Shown here piece by piece: positions 55,201 through 62,943 of a stretch of DNA of 64,000 nt. The stretch's first letter is position 1; each line of letters begins with the position of its first letter. The stretch is from an uncultured Polaribacter sp. (GTDB lineage: Bacteria > Bacteroidota > Bacteroidia > Flavobacteriales > Flavobacteriaceae). The position numbers were made by a program, and so were the translations under genes. The notes below the pieces were generated by a model. It saw only the letters and a program-made list of their open reading frames with translations, had not been told where the DNA came from and did no database searches. The stretch spans positions 682,001 to 746,000 of the forward strand of contig NZ_CANMFI010000001.1 in the NCBI RefSeq assembly GCF_947497125.1, given 5' to 3'.

Positions 55201-57458
55201 GTGAAAATGGTGATCAGTTTAGTGCTGGTACTTATAGCGACAACGATTCTAATAATGTTAGAATTGGTCAAAACAATCATTTTAGTAAATACACCAATGT
55301 TAAAAAACTAATATTGCGATTTCATGAGAGTAATTTAGGAGACATAAATACAGCATCTTCAAATCAAGTTACTATTAATCAAATTTTGTTAGGTATAGAT
55401 ATTCCTGATACTTACAGCGACTCTTCTACTCTTGTTAGTCAAGATTCTGATGGAGATGGTATATTAGATGAAGACGAAATAGATAACTGTAGAAATTTTA
55501 GTTCTGCTTCAGATTTTGCATTAGAATTTAATGAAGACAACAATATTTTTGATAACTACACACCAATGTTTTTAGAAAACATAGAAGAAAGTAATGGTAT
55601 TTTAAAAGCTACTTCAACAGGTGGAGATTCTAAATTAATAAAAAACAGTTTTGTTAATTTTAATGGATCTAATGTCACTAGTTTAACTTTTAGATATAAG
55701 GCTAATATTGCATTAACAAAACTACAATTATTTTGGGAAACTACTGATAATAATAACTTTTCTGCAGCAAGAACAATCTCTGAAAATTACACTGGAAATG
55801 GAGCTTGGCAAGAAATAGTATTTGATTTAAGCAATCATTCTGAATGGGGGAATAAAACAATTATAGGTTTTAGAATAGACCCTACAAATAACAATAATGT
55901 TACTTTTGAAATAGATTGGATTAGAGCACAAAACGCTTTCGACGTATCTAATTCTTGTATCCCTCAAATAGACAATGATAATGACGGATTGTACAATAAA
56001 GAAGAGGAAGAATTGTGTAGAGATATTGACTCTGCATCTGACTTTGCTTTAGAATTTAATGGAGATGATATATTTAACGGATTTAATGATAATTCTATTG
56101 ATAATTTAGAAGAAGTAAATGGAGTTTTAAGAGGAACTAGTAATACAAATGACCCAAAAATAACAAATAATAATTTTGTTTCTTTTTCGGGTACAGAAGT
56201 TACAAGTTTGACAGTAAGAATGAAAGCTAATATTGATCATACAAAGTTTCAATTATTTTGGGCTAATGAAGAAGAAGGTATAACTGCCAATAAATCTGTT
56301 AGTACAAATTATAATGGAAATGGAAATTGGCAAGAAATTATATTAGATTTATCCACACACACAGAATGGAAAAATAAGATCATTAAAGGCTTTAGAATTG
56401 ATCCAACAGACAACCTCAATGTAAATTTTGAAATAGATTGGATAAGAGCCCAAAATGCAAAAGACGAGTCTATTTCATGTGTTGTAGACACTACGATTCC
56501 TGTAATTACTCTTATAGGAAATAATACAGAAAATATTGAAGTAGGATCTAATTACACAGATGCTGGTGCTACAGCTACCGATAATTATGACGGAGATATT
56601 ACAAACAGCATTCAAGTAACAGGTAATGTCAATACAAATATAGTAGGCACCTATACACTAACTTACAATGTTAGCGATGCTAGTAATAATCAAGCAAACA
56701 CTGTATCTAGGACAATCAATGTGGTTGATACTACTATCCCTGTGATTACACTAATTGGAAACGATTCAGAAACCATTGAAGTAGGTTCTAATTATACAGA
56801 TACTGGGGCTACTGCTACAGACAATTATGACGGAGATATTACAAATAGCATTCAAGTAACAGGTAATGTCAATACAAATATAGTAGGCACCTATACACTA
56901 ACTTACAATGTTAGCGATACTAGTAATAATCAAGCAAACACTGTGTCTAGAACAATCAATGTGATTGATACTACTATCCCTGTGATTACACTAATTGGAA
57001 ACGATTCAGAAACCATTGAAGTAGGATCTAATTACACAGATGCTGGTGCTACTGCTACAGACAATTATGACGGAGATATTACAAATAGCATTCAAGTAAC
57101 AGGTAATGTCAATACAAATATAGTAGGCACTTATACACTAACTTACAATGTTAGCGATACTAGTAATAATGAAGCAAACACTGTGTCTAGAACAATCAAT
57201 GTAGTTAGCACTTTAAGAGTTAACGATTTTTACAAACAAAACGTTAGAATATTCCCAAATCCGACAACAAGTAATTGGACCTTAGAATCTAAGACAATAA
57301 TTAAAAGTATTCAAATAATTAATATTCTTGGTAAGGTTGTAAAAGAAATAAAACCTAATAGTTTGTTTGTAAAAATTGATTCTGATAGACTTTCCAAAGG
57401 AATATATATTGCTAGAATTAATAATGTGTTTTCTGTTAAATTAATAAAATCTAATTAA
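52260..57458 (+). CDS. Large CEMIP/TMEM2-like G8 and beta-helix protein with DUF5011 repeats, T9SS type A
   Basis: 1732 residues from the ATG at 52260. An ATG at 52161 is rejected because the promoter lies after it and the signal peptide (MNKKTSIFILLLSVFGALSF) begins at 52260. A G8 domain (about 45-170, SWNNAATWNTNQVPTLEDDV) is followed by a long right-handed beta-helix (about 180-800) resembling vertebrate CEMIP/TMEM2 hyaluronan-degrading proteins (YPWHWHLLGDADGQ near 311, FWITNPNNDYIGNVSAGSDG near 411, KAHSNLFSWG). Then come a TSP3-like Ca site (DSDGDGILDEDE), two CBM-like beta-sandwiches (about 1080-1230 and 1257-1400), three 80-residue DUF5011 Ig repeats and a T9SS tail (FPNPTTSN). It may be the secreted endo-acting depolymerase of the PUL (inference). 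Confidence 0.85.
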   Translation: MNKKTSIFILLLSVFGALSFTKPPNDKELITFKYYCAPNSIASIQAISNGSWNNAATWNTNQVPTLEDDVTIPSGFVVTLSQGSLARSVRVDGTLKPLNLTSDFSIETKGIMIHSGGKLLIGSETNAYTGNGLITLIGTNSNEILMSSSPIMGSKLIGVMDGGILDLHGTSRKTWTQLNETAEKDATSITLKETINWNVGDEIVIASTDFDPHQAEKRTITEINGKIISFVEPLNYMHFGVLQTYNNGTEYKILDERAEVGLLTHNLKIQGDSDSDLNGYGGHIMSMPNSVSKASNIELYRMGQKSKIGKYPWHWHLLGDADGQYIKNTGIHKSYNRVITVHGTNNTVVEGNVGYDFIGHGYFLENGSETGNLFKNNLGVVCKRPVEGEETTPHDLGIGAQNGAHPEAFPATFWITNPNNDYIGNVSAGSDGSGFWHLILNKVLDGPDQNYRPGIQPMGIFNDNKAHSNLFSWGVDGGVDRDSDEIVNGHYRPQNSDGSQFIPEIHRFDGYKSVDRNVWIRANTMNFYDCDFGDNGRADFFSYNQTLFNSLIVGKSANIGNPSSASENQAGRSLPYPERPVDNFHNAFRGHSIYDGPSGIVDTHFDGFNQNGAKSYSFQINGASRKSTNHFARGITFGPDVDENAKFDFDYNSFFSYMYLSGLIDEDGSLTGVVGANIRPLIKANPGTKNLYEKGANTQMTDAIEKPEWGAWLTENKTYNYFVDTDETNKVNGAFTPRYFIAEYPNKTSYAVFNTQTQQQYFDAPVITNDLDYTYYMQYHKLPFLMRSELNGTKTNSENVIVAYSNIPGISYGGNANRVTSMSLLKASTSQAYFIKDNTVYFKFISNNIQSETFQRQFGNNYRFESKDAFLCNTGNCSDTSIRSNIINKVTLIDYSVRTMDLGSIETNDDTRDSANTSDELTMPIFSYNDRKVNFNVENNGNGISGHTDYIITLQSRQVWEYFETLSLDYTGPSVEIIVESENGDQFSAGTYSDNDSNNVRIGQNNHFSKYTNVKKLILRFHESNLGDINTASSNQVTINQILLGIDIPDTYSDSSTLVSQDSDGDGILDEDEIDNCRNFSSASDFALEFNEDNNIFDNYTPMFLENIEESNGILKATSTGGDSKLIKNSFVNFNGSNVTSLTFRYKANIALTKLQLFWETTDNNNFSAARTISENYTGNGAWQEIVFDLSNHSEWGNKTIIGFRIDPTNNNNVTFEIDWIRAQNAFDVSNSCIPQIDNDNDGLYNKEEEELCRDIDSASDFALEFNGDDIFNGFNDNSIDNLEEVNGVLRGTSNTNDPKITNNNFVSFSGTEVTSLTVRMKANIDHTKFQLFWANEEEGITANKSVSTNYNGNGNWQEIILDLSTHTEWKNKIIKGFRIDPTDNLNVNFEIDWIRAQNAKDESISCVVDTTIPVITLIGNNTENIEVGSNYTDAGATATDNYDGDITNSIQVTGNVNTNIVGTYTLTYNVSDASNNQANTVSRTINVVDTTIPVITLIGNDSETIEVGSNYTDTGATATDNYDGDITNSIQVTGNVNTNIVGTYTLTYNVSDTSNNQANTVSRTINVIDTTIPVITLIGNDSETIEVGSNYTDAGATATDNYDGDITNSIQVTGNVNTNIVGTYTLTYNVSDTSNNEANTVSRTINVVSTLRVNDFYKQNVRIFPNPTTSNWTLESKTIIKSIQIINILGKVVKEIKPNSLFVKIDSDRLSKGIYIARINNVFSVKLIKSN
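56487..57206 (+). repeat. Three exact-length 240-bp tandem repeats (DUF5011-type Ig domains)
   Basis: Units start at 56487, 56727 and 56967. Units 2 and 3 are nearly identical in DNA, indicating a recent duplication or gene conversion. They encode stalk-like Ig domains before the T9SS tail. Confidence 0.9.
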
Positions 57459-57548
57459 TAAAAATAATTCTAAATTTCTGTATAATGAGTTTTAAAGGAC
57501 AAGAGTAAAATTATCCTCATTAAAATCATTTTTAAAAATTACAATATT

Positions 57549-57588
57549 ATAAGCCTTTTTTATTTTTTGATAAATAAGGCTTATTTTG
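57549..57588 (+). terminator. Terminator-like hairpin after the CEMIP-like gene
   Basis: ATAAGCCTT pairs with AAGGCTTAT, with an extended AT stem inside, followed by TTTTG. It lies 90 bp after the stop codon. Confidence 0.5.
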
Positions 57589-57812
57589 TTGTTTAAGTTT
57601 GTATTTTCTTTATTTGGTAGAGAAGCTTTCTGTTTACCAATATCCCAATACTCTAGATTGATAAAAATACCTATTGCAAATTGTTTTCTACATTTATTAT
57701 AGGTAATTCTTCAATATATAGGTGCTTTATTATTTTTTTTTATTCTATTATGTGCTATAACAAATAACACACGTATTTTATGATTATTCATAGTTTCGTT
57801 TTATTTAAAATG

Positions 57813-57890
57813 AATTGATACCTCGTAGTAAAAATTGATACCTTTTTGTGTGCCTATTTAAATGGCAAATAATGTAAATGAAGAAATATT
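57813..57890. other. Possible degraded insertion-sequence end in the 57459-58059 gap
   Basis: Two direct copies of AATTGATACCT 21 bp apart precede a tiny frame (MANNVNEEILKTL, 57862-57903) that looks like the start of a transposase. Multiple short end repeats followed by such an N-terminus are seen in IS21-type elements, but nothing else of an IS remains. Otherwise the 600-bp gap shows a hairpin and the copy B repeat, and no gene. Confidence 0.2.
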
Positions 57891-57929
57891 GAAAACTTTG
57901 TGAAGTAATGGAAACACTTTAAAAACCTA

Positions 57930-58012
57930 TAGAAAACAAAAAAAAACCTTCACATTTCTATGAAGGTTTAAGTGATTTTAAAATCAAACGTCTAACTTTT
58001 TTTTGAGGATAT
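57930..58012. repeat. Dispersed intergenic repeat, copy B (right border of the PUL)
   Basis: Nearly identical to 24098-24177 in the same orientation: one substitution in the hairpin and a three-base difference in an A run. It lies 48 bp after the stop of the minus-strand GloVer lipoprotein gene and can serve as its terminator. Confidence 0.85.
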
Positions 58013-58059
58013 AAAAAACTCCTTAAATAGTTAGAAGAGATCTAAAAAAATTAATTATT

Positions 58060-59316
58060 TCAATTTAATTTAGAAAAATCCACTAAAGTAAGTTGATTTC
58101 TTTGTGGCTTAAATCCGTTATTACCATCAAAAGAATAGCGCTGAGCAACTTTACCATTTAATGTGTTTAATTCTATAATAGCACCTTTATTACTTCCTCC
58201 GCCCTCTTCACAAGTTACATAAAGTCGTTCGTTTGTAGATTGCACAAAAGTCCCTAAAGGTCTTCTTCCTTCTAAATCTAAAGTATTGGTAAATTCTATA
58301 GAATTTGTGTTTATATCAACAGTATAAATGGTTCCAGAATTTAAACCATGCACTTCCTCTTCTGTTGTTGTACCGTATAACAACCCATTAAACTCAACAA
58401 AACCTCCTTCTGGATTAGAACCTTGAGCTGTAATTCCTGAAACCATTGAAAATAGGGTTTCATACCCACTTCCATCTTTATTAATTTTAAAAACACAACC
58501 TTGCTGAGAACTACCTCCTTCTCTTGACGAACCATATAACACACCATTTGAAGCTTCATATAGTTGATTGTTAAATGAACTTCTAAATTCGTTTCCAGAA
58601 GAAGAGTACAATCTTTCTAATGAGTTTAAAGCTTTATTATATTTTACTATAGCCCCCTTATTGCTTGTTCCTCCATTAAAAGTAGTTATATATAAATTAC
58701 CGTCTGAGGCTTCTAATAATTTAGACTTTGGTTGCCCAAAATAGTTTGTAAATGTTTCAAGAACAGTAAAAGTTCCATCAGTAGGATTAAAAGAAGATAA
58801 TTTTCCTACAAAATCAGCCAAGCCAAAATCTTGACTAGCCATATAAAGTAACCCATCAGCACTTAATATAGGAGCATCAAGAAAAAAATTTCCTATTGCA
58901 GATTGATCATCAATATATTCAATTACAACAAAAGAGTTTGTTAACGGATCAAATTCATAAAATGTGCCAAGTGCTATTGCAGCTCCAGGGTTTACAATCT
59001 TTCCATCGGCAGTTGTAAAACCATATAATTTTCCATTATTTGCCAGTGTTAAACCTCCGATAGGTTTGCTACCTGTTGCAGTTTCAAAATCATAAACTTT
59101 TTCATAATTTTGACCACTTTGGTCAACTTTATAAATTACACCCAAATCATTAGCTCCACCATCATACGTTGTACCATACATGTACAAACCTTTAGTTATA
59201 GGCTGTTCATATTGATAAATATTGATCGTTTCTTTTGTGCATGAGCTCACCATGATCATTAAAAATCCAAAAGAAAGTTTTAGTAATATGTTTTTTAAGT
59301 TTTTTGTCTTTTTCAT
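58060..59316 (-). CDS. GloVer-type repeat lipoprotein (beta-propeller-like)
   Basis: 418 residues with a lipoprotein signal (Cys26 in MVSSCTKE). Seven or so repeats of the form LYGTT..GG..NKGAIIEL or LYGSSREGGSSQQGCVFKIN match the GloVer/choice-of-anchor repeat often found in Bacteroidota and related phyla, which probably builds a propeller. It should be membrane-anchored. No catalytic residues are recognised and the function is unknown. It stands between the PUL border repeat and the second PorP module and has its own likely promoter. Confidence 0.75.
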   Translation of the reverse strand: MKKTKNLKNILLKLSFGFLMIMVSSCTKETINIYQYEQPITKGLYMYGTTYDGGANDLGVIYKVDQSGQNYEKVYDFETATGSKPIGGLTLANNGKLYGFTTADGKIVNPGAAIALGTFYEFDPLTNSFVVIEYIDDQSAIGNFFLDAPILSADGLLYMASQDFGLADFVGKLSSFNPTDGTFTVLETFTNYFGQPKSKLLEASDGNLYITTFNGGTSNKGAIVKYNKALNSLERLYSSSGNEFRSSFNNQLYEASNGVLYGSSREGGSSQQGCVFKINKDGSGYETLFSMVSGITAQGSNPEGGFVEFNGLLYGTTTEEEVHGLNSGTIYTVDINTNSIEFTNTLDLEGRRPLGTFVQSTNERLYVTCEEGGGSNKGAIIELNTLNGKVAQRYSFDGNNGFKPQRNQLTLVDFSKLN

Positions 59317-59424
59317 CTATATTTTTATTTAATATACGTTAATTAATAACGCCTTACTACTATATTTTTTTACTACTGTAATTTAAGATATTACAGTGAT
59401 TTTATAATCTTATTTTAATTTAAC

Positions 59425-59457
59425 CAAAGTTATCATAAATACTATTTTTCACATCAA
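59425..59457 (-). promoter_or_regulatory. Putative promoter of the GloVer lipoprotein gene (TAACTTTG)
   Basis: Minus strand TAACTTTG (59432-59425) is a perfect TAnnTTTG, with TTG 22 bp upstream (59457-59455). The leader would be about 100 nt. Confidence 0.35.
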
Positions 59458-59471
59458 CTTATTACTAAAAT

Positions 59472-60011
59472 CTAAAAAGAATTGACAAATAATGATATTT
59501 TTTCAAACTTTGATTTAAATTCTGATAAAGAAATTGCATTTACAGAATAGTTGTTCGTGTTGTATTTTTCTTTAAGTTTTAGCATGCATTCATCTAGCGT
59601 TTTATATATATTATCTTGATGTATGATAATGATTAAATTTTTTGGTAAATCAAAGAAATTTAGATTTTTTAAAGAAAAATCAGTCATTAAAACTCTTGAT
59701 TTATCTAAAAATCCAAAATCAACTTCAAGTAAACACCAATCAATTTCTTGAAGTTTATAGTTGCCTACATCTAACGTTTCAATGGCTATTTTGTCATTAA
59801 AAGGAACACAAGAAACTATTTTATCGATCGCTAAACTACCAATATGCTCATTTAAATTCGTCAAAAATGAAACATAGGTTTTAGAGTGAAAAACATTCAG
59901 TGAACTATCTGAAGATTTGATAAATAGATCCGTAAAAGTATAAAAATCAAATGCTGTTTCATCTTCTCTTTTTTTAAACAAACCCTTTAATAAATTAAAA
60001 ATTTTTTTCAT
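59472..60011 (-). CDS. Hypothetical cytosolic protein in the second PorP/OmpA operon
   Basis: 179 residues with a basic N-terminus (MKKIFNLLKGLFKKRED), no signal peptide and no convincing membrane segment. The body mixes alpha and beta segments with several acidic and aromatic residues. I recognise no family. It starts 44 bp after the stop of the OmpA/PD40 gene on the same strand, so it may be the operon's last gene. There is nothing like it in the first PorP module at 11753-19603. Confidence 0.6.
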   Translation of the reverse strand: MKKIFNLLKGLFKKREDETAFDFYTFTDLFIKSSDSSLNVFHSKTYVSFLTNLNEHIGSLAIDKIVSCVPFNDKIAIETLDVGNYKLQEIDWCLLEVDFGFLDKSRVLMTDFSLKNLNFFDLPKNLIIIIHQDNIYKTLDECMLKLKEKYNTNNYSVNAISLSEFKSKFEKISLFVNSF

Positions 60012-60055
60012 TATTTTTAGTTTTAATTGTAATCAACTTCAGGATATTTTTTTAA

Positions 60056-61963
60056 CTATCTTATCATAAACTCAGTCCTTCTATTTTGATTGTGTTGCTT
60101 TTTACTACATTTTTTTACTCCTACACAAGTACTAATTGGCTTTAACTCCCCCAACCCTTTTGTTGTTATTCTAGAAGCAGAAACACCTCTTTTTACCAAC
60201 CATTTTTTGGTTGATTCTGCTCTTTCTAAAGAAAGTTCTTTGTTGTATTCTTCTGCTCCTCTTCGATCTGTATGACCAATAAGATCTATATTAATCTCTG
60301 GATATTTGTTCATTAGTAACACCACTTTTTCTAACTCTAATTTTGATTGTTGGCTGATTTGAGTTGCATCAAAATCAAAATAAATAGGTGCTAACTTTAC
60401 TACTTCTTTTAAATCTATAGCCGTTAGTACGGGTTCTTTTTCAGTAAGATAAACAACAATTGTGTCTTTTACTTGATGGCTAACACTCGTTTTTAATGCT
60501 TGGTAATTATCGTTTAAAAACTCTAGTTGATATTTTTTTGATGCCTTTAAATCAAACAAGGTTATCTCTTGGTCTATTGCTGGTAATTCTACTGTAGTAT
60601 TTATATTGTCTGTTAACTTTACTTTTGTGACACCTATTAAAGGCTTTTCTTCTTTAGATTTAATAAGTATTGTTACATCTTTTAATTTTGGTATTGTAAG
60701 TCCCTTAAACTGGTAAATATCATCAGAACCTACACCGCCTGCTTTTCTATTTGATGTAAAAAAACCTGTTTGCTTTGCTTCTTTATAGACCAATCCAAAA
60801 TCATCAGAAGAACTATTTACGGGTGCTCCAAAAGTATATACTTTTTGGCTTTTAGATGTTAAATCTACATAATACAAATCTAAACCTCCCAAACCTTTTC
60901 TGGCATCTGAAGCAAAAACCAATATATTTTCTGAGCTCACAAAAGGAAAAGTATCTCTTCCCACTGAATTTATTGAATCGCCTAAATTTTCTGGCTCCCC
61001 GTAAGCCGTTCCATTTATAGCAACCCTAAATAAATCTGAAGCTCCCTTTGTTCCATCCATATCTGATGAAAAGTACAAATAATCTTCATCTGCACTCAAT
61101 GCTGGGTGTGCACAACTGTATTGATTGCCGTTAAAAGGCAATGCTTCTACATTTCCCCAACGCTTTCCATTAAAGGTAGCCTTGTAAATTTTTAAAAGCA
61201 CATTGTTTAGAGAATCTGTAGCTACTTTACCAGAAAAATTATTATTACTTGTAAAATACATGGTTGTACCATTTTTGGTAAATACCGCTGAAGATTCATT
61301 GTAATACGTATTAATACTTCCTTTTAATTTAGTTAATGACACCAATGAATCTTTGTCATCAAGCGCACCTTGGTATAAATTTGTGTAAGCATCATTGTTC
61401 CACAATGTTCTTTTTGAAAACCTTTTTTTTGTATCTCTGCTGCTTGTAAACACAATTTTATCTTCTCCTAAATACGCTACCTTATAATCTGAAAAATTAG
61501 AATTAAAATGAACGTTTTTTACAGCAAGTTGTTCAACAGATAACTTTTGTGAGCTCCCAAAAAAGTTTGCTTTATTATTTGTCTGTTGTTTTTCTTTTGG
61601 ATACAAATCTATCAATTGCGCATACCAATATTCTGCAGCTTTGCTTTGCTGTTGATTTTTTAAAACACTAATGTATTTATAATACGTAGCCGCAGATACT
61701 TTTTTATTAATGGTAAATAACGAGTCGTAACTAACTTTTGCCAACTCATAATTCGACTGATAGTAATAAGCATTTGCTAAGTTTTCAAATATTTCTGCAG
61801 TTCCATAACCATCGTTTACTAAATTGCTATAAAGCGATATTGCTTCTACGTAAGACAAATTATTGAATTTAGCGTTGGCTTTGTTCAAAATATTTTGCTG
61901 ACCAAATAGAATACTATTGATTAGTAATAAACAAAGAGTAGTATATTTATACTGTAATTTCAT
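60056..61963 (-). CDS. OmpA-family protein with TPR-like and PD40 domains (T9SS module partner)
   Basis: 635 residues with a signal peptide (ending LFGQ). A TPR-like helical region (about 25-130), PD40 propeller repeats (about 160-420, LSADEDYLYFSSDMDG, ILVFASDARKGLGG, TGFFTSNRKAGGVGSDDIY), a linker beta domain and a C-terminal OmpA domain (about 520-635, IYFDFDATQI, DLIGHTDRRG, LSLERAESTKKWL). It would anchor the PorP/T9SS-B complex to peptidoglycan. It lies 19 bp after PorP. It is longer than its paralogue at 11753 by the TPR region. Confidence 0.88.
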   Translation of the reverse strand: MKLQYKYTTLCLLLINSILFGQQNILNKANAKFNNLSYVEAISLYSNLVNDGYGTAEIFENLANAYYYQSNYELAKVSYDSLFTINKKVSAATYYKYISVLKNQQQSKAAEYWYAQLIDLYPKEKQQTNNKANFFGSSQKLSVEQLAVKNVHFNSNFSDYKVAYLGEDKIVFTSSRDTKKRFSKRTLWNNDAYTNLYQGALDDKDSLVSLTKLKGSINTYYNESSAVFTKNGTTMYFTSNNNFSGKVATDSLNNVLLKIYKATFNGKRWGNVEALPFNGNQYSCAHPALSADEDYLYFSSDMDGTKGASDLFRVAINGTAYGEPENLGDSINSVGRDTFPFVSSENILVFASDARKGLGGLDLYYVDLTSKSQKVYTFGAPVNSSSDDFGLVYKEAKQTGFFTSNRKAGGVGSDDIYQFKGLTIPKLKDVTILIKSKEEKPLIGVTKVKLTDNINTTVELPAIDQEITLFDLKASKKYQLEFLNDNYQALKTSVSHQVKDTIVVYLTEKEPVLTAIDLKEVVKLAPIYFDFDATQISQQSKLELEKVVLLMNKYPEINIDLIGHTDRRGAEEYNKELSLERAESTKKWLVKRGVSASRITTKGLGELKPISTCVGVKKCSKKQHNQNRRTEFMIR

Positions 61964-61982
61964 AATTTATAAATTAAAGATA

Positions 61983-62933
61983 TTAGAAGAATCGAGGTGC
62001 TTTAACATTATTGTTTCTAAAAATTTCATAACGTAAAAACACTTCATGAGAACCAGAGTTATAGGTAGATAATGTATTTGTATCTACATCATATCCATAT
62101 CCTAAAAACCAACTTTTATTCAACTGAAATCCGGCTAAAAAACTCACCGCTGCATCTACTCTATAAGAAGCTCCTAAAGTAAACCTATCATAGAACTGAA
62201 AGTTAGAGGAAACATCAACCTGTATTGGAGCTCCTGAAATAATCTTTGTTAAAATTGCAGGTTTAAACAATACATTTTTGTTGATATCAAACACATACCC
62301 TGCTGTTAAATGATAATGCAAACGCTCTTTAGAAATAGAACTTACAGAAGTATTTAAATTACGATTGATATGTTTTGTCTCTAATAAATTAGGAATCGAA
62401 AAACCTAGATAACTATCTTCTGAATACCAAAACAATCCAACACCTAAATTCGGTGAAAATCGATTGTTAATATTATTCTGCGCCAATACATCATCTGGAT
62501 TAAAAATATTTAGTTTCATAAAATCAACATTTAACATATGCGCACTTGCTCGCATTCCAAAAGCCAATTTATAATCATATGAGGTATTGATACTGTATGA
62601 AATATCTAATGAAACCATATTTTCTTCAATTGCACCTATTGCATCATTTAAAATACTCAATCCAAACCCTACCTTAGAAGAACCTAAAGGACTGTGATAC
62701 GACAATGCATTTGTGGTAGGTGCACCATCAAAACCAACCCACTGAGAACGTTGAGATAGGTAAATACTACTCGTACCACGTGAACCCGCATACGCAGGAT
62801 TAAAACTTAACGTATTGTACATATAGTTACTAAATTGAGCGTCTTGCTGCCCATAACCAATATGTGTTATTAAAACAAAAGCAATGATAAATACTCTTTT
62901 TATTCCGGTTGTATCTAAACTATTATTTTGCAT
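61983..62933 (-). CDS. PorP/SprF family type IX secretion outer-membrane protein (second copy)
   Basis: 316 residues with a signal segment preceded by a short polar extension (starts at Met1 or slightly inside). The family signature QQDAQFSNYMYNTLSFNPAYAGSRG begins the mature part, and the C-terminus ends APRFF like its paralogue at 13351 (SPRFF). Probably dedicated to the T9SS-B protein encoded 10 bp upstream. Confidence 0.9.
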   Translation of the reverse strand: MQNNSLDTTGIKRVFIIAFVLITHIGYGQQDAQFSNYMYNTLSFNPAYAGSRGTSSIYLSQRSQWVGFDGAPTTNALSYHSPLGSSKVGFGLSILNDAIGAIEENMVSLDISYSINTSYDYKLAFGMRASAHMLNVDFMKLNIFNPDDVLAQNNINNRFSPNLGVGLFWYSEDSYLGFSIPNLLETKHINRNLNTSVSSISKERLHYHLTAGYVFDINKNVLFKPAILTKIISGAPIQVDVSSNFQFYDRFTLGASYRVDAAVSFLAGFQLNKSWFLGYGYDVDTNTLSTYNSGSHEVFLRYEIFRNNNVKAPRFF

Positions 62934-62943
62934 CTTATTCTTT

